Below are positions 12,577-24,500 of a DNA stretch of 64,000 nt, one piece after another; the stretch's first letter is position 1, and each line of letters opens with the position of its first letter. A program made the position numbers and the translations under genes. The notes beneath the pieces are model-generated. The model was given only the letters and a program-made list of their open reading frames with translations. It made no database searches and was not told the origin of the DNA. Source of the stretch: Datnioides undecimradiatus (Eukaryota > Chordata > Actinopteri > Lobotiformes > Datnioididae); the NCBI GenBank assembly GCA_008933995.1, contig WARS01000011.1, forward strand, positions 14,103,516 to 14,167,515. Direction: 5' to 3'.

Positions 12577-15500
12577 TACTTTTCCAAGGAAAAGGAAGTG
12601 GAGGTATTTGGTTCCAGATATTAATTGTGGTTTTTAGTCTGTAATGTATATAGATAGATGTTATTAATAAATGGAATTTATATACATATTTGCAATGAAC
12701 CAGGTAGAATAGGATGCAGGCTGGCAATTACTTCTGGCTTCAAGTGCTAATGAAGGCTGCAGGATTAGTCATTGTTACCGACAGGCTTGAGCATCTCCCT
12801 TAGCAAAGAGGCAGAGGTTCCTTTCAATATTAAAAACACACCCCTGTAACTTTATTAATTGCCTTATTTTGAGTGTGTTAGATTATTAACTGTGCATTAT
12901 TGTGCACACAGAATTGCCATTATGGGCATAACAACTTTGTCAGACTCATTTATGAGTGGGGCAGCTTCAACAAAAGAAACATTTATTCCCATCCCTCTCA
13001 CACACATAACCTTCCTGTCCACCATTGTTGGGCTGTTTAATCCGTAGACCAAATCTGGATATGCTCACTTCTCCATATCATCCGCAGCCATCGTAATTCC
13101 TAGCTGTTCTTATTTATAGTCCACTACACATTGCCACCAACAGTTTTCACTGTGGATAAAGAATAAATCCAAGGGATTAGGATGATTCAGCATTTTAAAT
13201 GTGTTGTATAAGGGCTTGCCGGGCGTTAACCTCAAGTGTAATCAATGCACAAGACTAAACGCCTTTGCCTCTGGAGATTGGGATGGATGAATCGCGTGAT
13301 AAACACTCAAAATCTTTGTGATAATTAATGAAAACTCAGTGTGTGTACTTCTGAGGGGTGATTATGAGATTTATGACTTGACCACAAAGACAATACAGTC
13401 CTGGGTTTTAGCTGGGGGGGCCGTGACCTGGATACCAATATTTTCCTTTGTGTACAAGTCATTTATAGCCTTTGGATTAAGCAAGTTATAACAGAGAGCG
13501 TAACTGAAAGGAAGAATGCATGACAAGACTGCGCAAAACTCATATTTCTAGATAATTTCCATGCGAATTGTTGAAGTATTCCACAATGTATTTCTATAAT
13601 ATCTGCTAGGAAAGTGCAAAGGCAAACCTTACCAAAGATTATATAAAGTTTCAGTGTATGTCAGCCTATCAACCCCTTTATTTCACTTCTTTACTTTTTC
13701 CTTGTTGTGCCCTTAACCTCATCCATCAACATGTCGCAACAGGTTTTCAAGAAAAGTGGGGAACAAATAAGGTGGAGCATTGTTTTATAGTTTGAAGAAC
13801 AAACCACCTGTGGCGGTCTTTTGTCATTTGTGTGCTGAGAATATTCTCAAGGACTCAACGCTGACGTCTAGACCCGCTTTGAAGTTTCAGAGGAGCTCAT
13901 TCAGAGATCGGAACAACCACTCCAATCCGCCGTGGGTTATTTATCCAGCTAAAGACTGGTATTTTCAAGAGTATTATAGGATGACAATATGAGGGAAAAA
14001 CCAAGAAAAGAGAGATCAGAAAACCTTAAGCAAATTGGGAATTTGTAAACCATTAAAAAAAATCTGCTTTTGTACGTGGAGGCTGCAGCAGATTAATGTC
14101 CCAGCCCAGCTGGGTTTGAAACACTCCTCACATCTTTGAACATCTCAAAGAAGGTTCCTCTCAAGTGTTTTGGCATTTCTTATGGAAACTTGCATGGCAC
14201 AAGTAAGCATGAAAAGAGGAGAGAGCAACTCAGATGTCAGTGACTTGACCCCTGACTTCTCGCTGGCTCAGGGCAGCCAATCACGGTCCACCATTGTCAA
14301 AGAGGAAACCGATCATTTTTCCTCTCAGTATCAAAAGATGAATTAACTAACAAGCCTGTTTGTTTTCTTGCTCTCTTCTGTGTATTGACGTTGTTAATGT
14401 CAGGGGAATGTTGGCAATTGCAACACATGTGTTACTGGTCTCTTTGTGGCTGTGAAGCTATGGATTAGCACTGACGAGCGTTGGATTACAGGGTCCCTGC
14501 TGGGATGTCAAAGGGCCACGCTGGCTGCTTTCACCTCCGCCCTCAGTAGAGCAAAGCATCAGTGGCAGGGGTTACCTACCATCAATGATGTGCTTCAGGA
14601 AGATCAGAAGACCTTTTCAGCATTCGGGGTCGCTATTGACCTGCAGCAGCCCCCCATTCCCATGAATTACGCCCCAGTTATATCTTGGCGAGCCCACACA
14701 AAAGGATCCCCCATAGAAATCTGGGTCCAAACAATGGAGGTTATAGGCTCAACGAGAACCACCATGCAGTTTAGCGCTTTCACCACAGGAAAGTGAGGCA
14801 TTGTGCATATACAATACAAAGTGGCAGCTCTCATACTAAAACAGACACGAGTTTGTGGCAGAAAGACTAAATGTAGGATGGATGTAAACGACAAAAATGC
14901 AAATAAATTTTTTTTTTTTTAAAATTTGGTTTGAAATGTAGTTTGATTAAAATATACAGTGTGTTTGCTGAAAGCAAAACCACCATTTGATATAAAAGTA
15001 AAACCTCTATAATAACATAATTTATTACATCCTAATAATCCTTGGCAGCAAGCCATGAAAGCTTTGTTGAAATCCAGACTAATACTTTGATGAAAACAAA
15101 TCAATAAATACTAAGAGGTGAAGAAAAAGCTGATGAACATAAGGATGGAAATGGAGAATAAACCCCTAAGGACTCACACTAAGCTATGTCAGTCACATTA
15201 ACACCTGCCCCTGGAGACAGTGGGACCCAGGCCAACATGGACAAATTACCGGCGGGCATGGAAAACATGATTATTTCCAAAAATTTAACTCCCTGCCAAC
15301 AGCCATAAAAAGTTCAACATGATCGGGAAATTCAGCAAACAACGTGCTTACCCATATGCAAACCAGACTAATTACACTGGCATCCACGTTCACTACAACC
15401 AAAGAAATGTAATGTTTCCCATGACATCCTTCACGTTATTAGCAGTGAACCACCCAATCTTTAATTTCTTTTATCATGACACATGTCTGCTTGTGAATGT

Positions 15501-16172
15501 GCCTTCCTACCCAATATAATAGTGTCTCAGCAGCAGCATGGCCTTGAGCAACTTGCAGTCAGCACAACTGAAAGTGGAAACAGATTGCTGAAAGGCCTCA
15601 AGTTGTGGATTTTGATTGACGCTCTGATCTGTGACACGTGTTATATACACAGTTAAATACCCATAAAAGTGCTATCACTGGCTGTGAAATCTGCAATTTT
15701 TTTTTTTTGAGATTTTTCAAATTAAACATTTCATGTGTATTTACATATTTTCATCAACTCAATTTCAATATTTAATTATGAGTGAATGATTGAGGACACG
15801 GTCATATCACGAATACAATGAAATATACCAAACAGTTTGTGTCCATGTGTCTTGCCCTGTTAAATTCAGGTGCTTGCGTGCATGGCTTTGCTTTGCATGA
15901 CTCGTGGCTTTCTGCCAGAACAGCCGGCTAACAAGTAGCCTTCAAGCAGCGGAGTTGCAGACGGAGGCTGTTCTTTTTTTCTCATGCTGGTGCGCTCGGC
16001 TGGACAGATAATTTTGGGATTGTGGCCAGAGATTTTTGAGGGAATATGAGAGGGCAACCTCCTGCAATCAGGCAGTGTCGGTGACCACTCGAGTGCAACG
16101 CAACGGCGAGCTGCCACTCAAGATGCCGCCAGATCCGTCCTTAGAAGTAGACTCCTGATGAGTTGTAGATGT

Positions 16173-16174
<2 letters not shown>

Positions 16175-16206
<32 letters not shown>
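16175..16206. repeat. (GT)16 microsatellite
   Basis: Uninterrupted GT dinucleotides; it creates artefactual open frames on both strands. Confidence 0.95.
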
Positions 16207-16208
<2 letters not shown>

Positions 16209-18075
16209 CATAAGCCCAGGGAAAAGACTGGACAAGCAAATAGCTGTTGCAGATATTTTCCTGGATGTGTTACAACCCACAGAAGAGAAATAAGGAGGCA
16301 ATTAGAAGTTACTGTTGTTAAGTTAGTACTTTTAAACACCCAAATGCCTCCTGGTTGATTGGAATCACATTGCCTCACATTACCCGTGAACAAAATTTGT
16401 TTTCTCAAATTGTTTCATTTTTCTTAAATGTGATTTCATGTTTGATCCATATCCAGTTTTCTGTATGTCTAAGCATGGTTTAATGTTGACCGTGTTGGTC
16501 AATTCTGAGTAGTTGCAAGCCACTACTGCCCTCTATGTGTTACATAGGTAACTACAGTCTTCCCACGACACTAAACCCTGCCACATAGTGGTAGGGCCCT
16601 TATCGTTAATGCAGGTGTAAGTGTTCTGAAATCATATAACGTAACATATTCCAAAACAAAAGTTAATAAAATGCTGTTTGCTCAGAGGGGGAAATTAAAT
16701 CAAAACAGCTCAACAGTGTTCCAGTTTGAGAGGAGACTCCTCGCAGTGAACTCTCATTGTCCATCAGTGGAACACTACTAAAAGCCTTGTATGGATAGGC
16801 AGCAGGCATACAGACATACATTGAAGCTCCTCTATTCGACCCCGATGCTGTGCCCATACCCCCTGTTGCTCCTCTCTGTCTCCCCAAGCGGGTCCTCCCA
16901 TTCATTTGGCTCATTTGAATTCCAACATGGGAGACCTCTGATGAGCTGGGTGAACTGTTACACTACATGGCAAGACTGCTAATTAATCACAGCAACTGTA
17001 CACACTGCCTCTGTGGTTTTGACTTGTGAACATAAATCTGCCAGTTTCCACCTAATGAGTTCTATGCACCTGTCTGAGGCCAGTAATTACTCAAAGCAAC
17101 GCATGCAGACGTACATCAGAGGGTGTTTTGCTTTTCCCGTCTTATTTTAAGTGTGCACCTAATTACTTCACCCCGAAGTGTTTGCCATGAAAAGAGGTAT
17201 GCACAGTGTGGAGACAATAACAAACACAAATGAGTCAACAGTGGAGTCACAGAGCTAAGCATTATTATTCTTCAGCATCCTGTATTAGTTTTAATATATA
17301 CTCAGGTTTCCTTTGAAAATAGGATCTGACTGGGACTTATTTTACTAAACAAAGGCTGGAGTTGAAATAAATCCATGGCAGTATGGGTAATACCTTCAAA
17401 AACTACAGTGCAGCTCTGTGACATGAAGGTAACGATAATAGATGAGCTCTCCCCTACTGCATCGGGTACTAGCTCTCATCTCATCTATCCTTGTTAGCCA
17501 CGGAGGTTTCCTGGACATCATATGACTTCCTCTGATCACTTCCTTCCACCTGCAGAGCTTCTCCCTGGTGATTTGAGCCACTCTGGCACTTCTCCCGCCT
17601 CTACTCTTGTTCCCAAACGGCAGGGGACTTCTCTTTCTGCTCTCCCTTGCAACCTTCCTCCTTCCTTCACTTCTTTCCTCACTATCAGATCCTCCTTCTT
17701 TCCTCTTTCCACAACGTTAATGTGTGCCCTCTCTTCTGTGCCTTCTGTGTGTTCTGTTTAGTTTCCATTTTTTCACTGTGTTCCTCCACTGTTACACATT
17801 CTCCTTCTCTTTTTCTATCTCTCTTGCACTACTTCTTTGCGCACACACTCTCTCCTCCCTCCGTCCTTCACATCAGCTCACTTCATCTCTCAGCTCACCA
17901 CAGGACAGCTCATGGTTTGGCCTTGCTCCCTGTCTCTGCGTGTGAACCGTGTGTGCGGTGTTTGGGATCTTGCCACTAAGGTTAGCGGAGGCATGCAGGA
18001 GACGATTAGGCACTTCAAAGTATCTCCTGCGCACAGGTGCGAGGGTTATCCCACACCAGCACATGCAATGACACA

Positions 18076-18114
18076 AACACACACACACACACACACACAC
18101 TCACACACACACAC
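18076..18114. repeat. (CA)n microsatellite with one interruption
   Basis: CA repeat broken once by a T at about 18101. Confidence 0.95.
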
Positions 18115-20511
18115 CACTAATCTGAGATCTTGGTGGCTTGTGCTTGCAGGTCCCCGTCAAAAACATGGAGCTTCTTTGAAGGTTCCTCAGATACCAGGCA
18201 ATGTCTTTACATTACAAATATAGCACCCAACTGCTCAGCCCCTCCGGCACATACAGGAACAAAGACGCAGATACACACAGTCACTTTCATGAAGTCACAC
18301 ACGTACACATAAATGGACTCGCACTTACCATCAATTTAATCAATCCGCAACCTCAAATGCACCCACATAAATACACACACATAAAAAAAAACATGTTTCA
18401 TGACAAACAACCACTGACGAGCACACATTAAGCTCATAAATTCAGGATTATGTGTTTGGAGAAGCCTGTATCAAACATCAGGAATAAAGAGGATACACAC
18501 TCTTGGCCACCACAATTGCAGTAATGGCTCTCATTATGCTGTTCCATACAAAATAACATAATTGCAGTTTGTTTACACACGTGGTGAAGCCTCCTTTTCA
18601 TGTAATCCAGAACATGTGCATGCATAGTCAGAAGATATAAAAAGCCCATTAGGAGAAAAAAAAAAAGTTTATGACTCACTAAGGAATTACAAATTAAGGT
18701 TTATTATGAAGAGTGTCGTGCTTCGTGTCATCCACCTAGCTGAAAAACATATTAAACAGGCCTGTGTGGCTTAGATCATCTCATGTTTGCATTAGCATGA
18801 ACTGAAATGATGCTCAGTTGTGGAAAAAAAAAAAACCATATAGAAGTCATTTGTCATCACCGAGACTCCTCACAATCAAACGCGACATCAGAGAACTGTT
18901 TTTGCGCCTGTTATGGGCGATGTGAGTAGATTTCGCACTAGAGAGGGCCATATGCTTTGGGTCAGTGTTTCCACAAACTTCATACTGCTTGCCAAGAAAA
19001 CAATCACACATACCAATATTATTAAAAAAAAAAATCATCAGTTTTTAATTCAGTTTTGAAATTGTACTCCCGTCCACGTATGACGCCACATAGTTTCCAG
19101 ATGGGTAGGTTCTGGCTGTGTTTTTAAATTGGTATGAATGTTTTTGTAGATTTTCTTTAATATAGTATGTTTGTTTTCCAGACACAGAACCTAGAAGTGC
19201 ATTAAGCTTTCATTGGTTGGCTGTTGTGATCCATTCATAACTATGAATATTCCTCACAGAGCTGTCACATAAGTGAAACTTAATGAAAACTGGATTTTGT
19301 TTTTTATTTTATTTAGTTTCATTTTTTTTATACATGCTGGCAGTGTAGCTCTTTGGATGCCAGTGGCAGTCAGTGCACCACTTTTACCTACTAAACATCA
19401 GCATGTTAGCTTTGTCATTGCACCATCACGAGAGCACTGAAACATTAAGTTCAAACTATGCTTGAGTTAAGTGTTGTGGAGTTTATAGCGTGGCTGTAAA
19501 CTTTTGCTTCAAGTGTCTGCCTGCTTGGCCCCAGTGTTTGATTTCAGTTGTGATTTCACTCAAATAAAAAACCTTTTTTCATGCCTAGTTTTAAAGTATA
19601 ATATTCCTCTCACACACACATTCCTCACAACTCGTCACCCCACCCATCGAGCAAGACTTCAGTCCACATGGAACTGATCACAAATCAGCAAACACAGTGT
19701 AAATAGCAACTAACACACCATAAACAGATCAAGTATTGCTGGCATGCAAAAGAAAAAAAAAAAGGTAATCTAAGCACTCCAGAGCAAATGCTTCCATTTG
19801 TTTGCAAATTTGCCAATGGTGTTTGAGACAGGTTGGGTTTGATGAGGTTGTTTGTTTCATGCAGCTTGAGGGTTTGAAATAGGAGAAGAAGTCTCAGAGC
19901 ATTTTCTCTTGCAGTGTGTTTGGTGTACTTTACAAATACGGCCAGTCCCAAACTACTGACCTGCTCAGTGAGTAAACATGCAGTGTTGTCCGGTTCTTAC
20001 CTGCTTCTATTCAGCAAGAAATACCACTCATGGATCCATGTCCATGGGGTAAAAAGCAGGTCAGGTGCTGCCAAATGAGAGAGAGAAGGGGAATGAGAGA
20101 GAGACTGGTGATGGAGCGACAATATTCTTGGACGCAATTAACAATAAAAAAGCAGAATTAAAGCTAAATGGCATCTGCGATTGGGCTAAACTTACATGTT
20201 TAAGACAAGGACCAACACAAATGTGATGAAGTGTCAGTTTTAGCTGAGTTCCAGTAATTTATCCAAGTTATTAAAGCAGTTGCTTGCTAACAATAGCTCA
20301 GCTGCAGCATATCCAGATAATACACAGAAGCAACATGTGGCTGATACATTCAAGTTGCAAATGACTATTCAATCACTCAATCACTCAATCAATCAAGCTA
20401 CAGTTACTGTACTACTTTTAACCAAAGCTGTGATCATCATATGGTATATAACTAAATGTTATAGATCACTGCACCAATATTAAAAATCCAAACATGTAAA
20501 ATATAAAATAA

Positions 20512-20700
20512 TACAATGCCATTCTGCATAACGAGAAGTACTTTAAGTACATTTTGCACTTACAGCACTTTTTTTGGATAACGAATGCAAAATTTTTACT
20601 TATAACGGAAAAGTTTTATATCCTTTTCTTACGAATAATTCACTTTTACTGAGGTGAACTCACATGTTTCTTGTACAGTTCTTTTTTTTTTTTACAGTTA
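20512..20700. repeat. Decayed dispersed teleost repeat
   Basis: The segment contains diverged forms of phrases from a very common percomorph repeat: a CATTCTGCATAA-like start, AGTACTTTAAGTACATTTTG, and later a TTTTACTTATAACGG-like stretch. I recognise it from general familiarity with fish genomes and cannot name the family firmly. It sits about 0.6 kb upstream of the IRAK4 start. The limits are approximate. Confidence 0.5.
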
Positions 20701-20848
20701 AATAAAGCTACTTCTACTTAGACAGAAGATTCAAATAATTCTCTAAACAATGCAGGTATGTTGTACAATTGTCATGATGTAGCGTTCCTTTGGTTATATG
20801 ATCTAACATAACAAAACTCAATTTCAAACCGTGAAATCTCCATATCGG

Positions 20849-20862
20849 CCACTAGAGGGCAG
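20849..20862 (+). promoter_or_regulatory. Full-match CTCF core motif upstream of IRAK4
   Basis: The 14 bases CCACTAGAGGGCAG fit every position of the CTCF core consensus CCASYAGRKGGCRS. The site lies 412 bp before the IRAK4 start codon. At this stringency about 0.03 matches are expected by chance in the window (my estimate, assuming equal base frequencies). Occupancy cannot be judged from sequence. Confidence 0.6.
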
Positions 20863-21274
20863 TGCCATACTACAAACATGTAGGGAAGCATAAGATAGGT
20901 CTCTTTCTGTTTCTATCTAAACTGTCTTTCTGTTTGCCCTCGGTTTGTTTTGTATCTTTGAATGTTTTCTTACCCACATCAGGAGTGCGCATAATTCAGG
21001 ATGTAGCTTTTATACTGCCACTGCTTGTATTTCCGCATTGAAGGTGGAGACTTAGCGGGACAGACCAGCTGTGTTACGTTGGGGGAAGTTGCGCAATATC
21101 GGAAAAACACACTTAACACAACTGTAACCAACTTATCTGTCTGCCATTGTTCTGCTTTCATGCGTTTATTCAGCGCGATAAACGCGAGCAACGGCGCTGT
21201 TAGGTGTACACCATGTCAGGATAACAGTCCGGTAAAAACTCGTTGTTTAGTTCGTGTCCGTGTTTTCTCCCAGA

Positions 21275-21504
21275 ATGAATAATTCCGTAACTTCCGCTAC
21301 ATACATCCGCAACCTCAGTTATAGTTTGCGTCGCATGTTATCCGATTTTCTGGACCCTCAAGAAAAGTGGAAAGATGTTATTGTGTCGATACGGAAGCCG
21401 AGTGGGGACTTCAGGTACTCTCAGCATCATATAAGGTTGGTGATTGCAGCTGGTGATATGACAAAGAAGCTGAAGTATTCACTGTTTTATTGTTTTGGAG
21501 TTTC

Positions 21505-21542
<38 letters not shown>

Positions 21543-24500
21543 GTCTTTTCCAGGAGGTTTGAAGGCCTCATTGCACAGGGTAAAAGTCCCACAGTGGAAC
21601 TCCTGGCTGACTGGGGGACAACCAACAGTACAGTGGGTGAATTGGTGGACATTTTAAGGAGTCACAAGTTATTTGCTGCTGCTAATATTCTGCTACCAGG
21701 TATGATTAAAAAAAAAAAAAATCCCACAAACACCTGCATCACCCTCATTTTCCCGGTGTCCCAAAATTGCTATTGCAGTGAGCACTTAGTAAAAGTTTTT
21801 CTTCCGTCTCAATAATTGTATACATCACACACGTCTGTGTCGGAAAATCTTTTCATTCTTTTTTAGGGAATGAAGATCATGCTTAATGCACCATATCATC
21901 AAGATAACTTATTTTATATGTCCCTTTTTTTTGGTTCACACGCACAGTGGAGTCCAGCCCAGCAGAGCGACAGCAGGCATCTCCAGCAGTGGAAGCGTAC
22001 AGCGCTCTTCCGACGAGAATACTAGAAGAGACTGAGAGACCGTCACCACCTGTCACCTCTGTTCTGCAGCCACAGGGTCCGCTGGAGAGCAGTGAACCAG
22101 GCCACACAGGTGTTTGCACTATTTTTTCCCTCAAATAGAGTTAATTCACTTTGTAAACTGATTTTTAATTTCTCTAAGTTAACACTGTCACCTGTACAGG
22201 GGCTAGTGAGAATATTACTTTTCATGAAAGGTGGTTAGGAAGCATATTAACAAACTGTATTTGTCAGATGCAAACCTCAACATCACTTTGACTTTAATTC
22301 AAATAGTACGGCCAGCTTGTGTGGAAAGCAGCACAGCATTTAGGATGATAAAAAATGAATTACTTCTAAATGACTTGGGGTGAGTGGAGCATTCAGATCT
22401 TTTACTTGTATGAAACCTGCATTTCCGCAAAACTAAAACTACTCCATTCTCATGTAATCACAGCAAAATGTGCCATACAGTATGTTCTACTCTGTATCTG
22501 CTGTTGAGTATATTTCACTCTGGATTATAGTAGATGTAGAAAGTAGAATAAAATAGAAATACTTGTACTCATACTTGTACTTTAGTAAATGTACTTGGTT
22601 ACAGTCACCTGTTGTAAACTTGTCTGTTTAATCTTGATTTCTTGATTTCCACCAAAGCAAAATTGTGACTGATGCAGCTCTTTTAAAAAAAAAAAAAGTG
22701 GTGTTACAGAATTGACCAGCAGGTGGCAACAGTGATGCCTTAACCTTAACAGGAGTTAATGTGACACTTGTTCCTGCGTCCCTCATTAGATATCTCCAAT
22801 TTCCTCTACAATGAGCTGGTGAGGATTACAGGCAACTTTGACGACCGTCCGGTGTCAGACGGCGGCAGCAGACTCGGTGAGGGAGGCTTTGGCACTGTAT
22901 ACAAAGGTCTCCTGAATAACAAACCTGTTGCAGTGAAAAAGCTCAATCCAGTAAGTGAAAATATTTCCAAAGCCAGTCTCATACTTTTGGAGAATTTGTA
23001 AATCACAGTAAGTATTCTCTCCATTTAGATGGATGACGTCTCCCTTGACGAGCTGCAGGTCCAGTTCAACCAGGAGATCCAAACCTTAAAAGCGTACGTT
23101 TCATCCCTTCTCCGTATCCTTGTTGATTCAGTTGGCATTAGCAGTCTTGACTCACAGCCACCTCGTAACCAGCACTTTTTATTAGCCGGAGCAGACGAGC
23201 CGTTTTTGAAACTGGCATCCTCATCAAAGTAATGCAAGCTTAGACAGAAAAGGCATTGAAAGAGTTTTTCGAAAAACTCGAGCACCAACAAATATTTTTA
23301 GATTTAATGGATACTTATAAACATTTTTTCTGTTGCTAACTGAAATTTTTTTTGCTACAAATCCTGTAAATGCTATAAATGTTGTCCCTTATCTTATTGT
23401 AAAGGCTTTTTTTGTTGTGATCCCACTAGGCAGATTTTGTTACCTTTAAGTGCTCTAGGAGAGATATGTGCTTTAGCTACTCAGCATGCAGACATGAGAG
23501 GGGTATCCAACCTTTCAGCAAGGAAGAGAATAATCTGTCAAACAATGCCATTAAGCCCAGTACAGGTTAACATCATGATTCATATATTTGCAAATACAGA
23601 TCTGGATTGACGAGGCTGTTTGCTCTGCAGGTTGAAACACGAGAACTTGGTTGACATGGTGGGATTTTCCTGTGACGGCCAGCACCCATGTCTGGTATAT
23701 CCCTTAATGGCCAATGGCTCTCTGCTCGACCGCCTAGCTTGCTTGGTAAAGCATCATCTACACATCAGGCTGTGCCTCCCACTAGCTGTGCATTTACACA
23801 TGTAATTCAATAGTATGTCGTTTGTCCTTTTAGGAGGAAAGTCCTCCACTGTCCTGGCGACAGAGATGCTTGATAGCTGAAGGGACGGCAAGCGGGCTGG
23901 AGTATCTGCACAGCAACCATCACGTCCACAGAGACGTTAAAAGGTAAATAAAGTGAAGTCTTTCTTTGATATCTCATTTATATGTCTTTAGTGGATCTGA
24001 TTTAAAAAAAAAAATAAATAAGCATAAACATGTTCAAGAAGCACTCATGATGGATCCACCTGGGTTTGTCATATATGAAGCTACAGCCAGTTAGCTTAGC
24101 TTAGCATAAAGAACCAGGTTAAGTGTTGCTGATTGCTGTCTTTACAGTTCTGAAGTTCTGAAAAAACAAACAAATAGTATATATAATATAATATAATATT
24201 AATTAGTGGACTTCATAGAGGCAAAGTTTAATGCAGAGCCATATGAGCTCTTTTCCAGTCTTTCCAGTCCCCTGCACATCCCATTCTAGTGAACGAGATA
24301 TCTCGAGATATCATTTCTGTCATCAAAGGTCACAGTGTCAAAACAATTTTTTTTCACTTGTATTTTTGTTTCCGTCTTCTGTCTTTGAGCTGCTGCAATG
24401 AGTAAATTTTCCCACTGTGGGATAAATAAAGTATTATCTTATCTTATCTTAATATAAGAATTATTACTCTAATTGTGACAAACGTTCACACATGATAAAA

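Larger units (their letters stand above)
12579..20511. other. Intergenic region with no supported gene
   Basis: No coding exon is recognisable on either strand. The segment holds two long dinucleotide repeats (16175-16206 and 18076-18114), homopolymer runs and AT-rich sequence. A 116-codon frame at 14446-14796 has no ATG and matches no family I know; it lies in a GC-richer patch that could be a conserved non-coding element. A pyrimidine-rich stretch (about 17640-17880) explains several overlapping long + strand frames. Confidence 0.6.

Noticed and set aside
16175-16206. CRISPR-like regular repeats
   Set aside because: These and similar arrays are dinucleotide microsatellites without spacers, in a vertebrate genome.
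17647-18223. Overlapping + strand frames at 17.6-18.2 kb
   Set aside because: They come from a pyrimidine-rich tract and a CA microsatellite; the protein sequences are low complexity.
22768-23001. Treating IRAK4 exon 4 as an independent small kinase gene
   Set aside because: It joins in phase with ten other exons into a 460-aa IRAK4, the family length.
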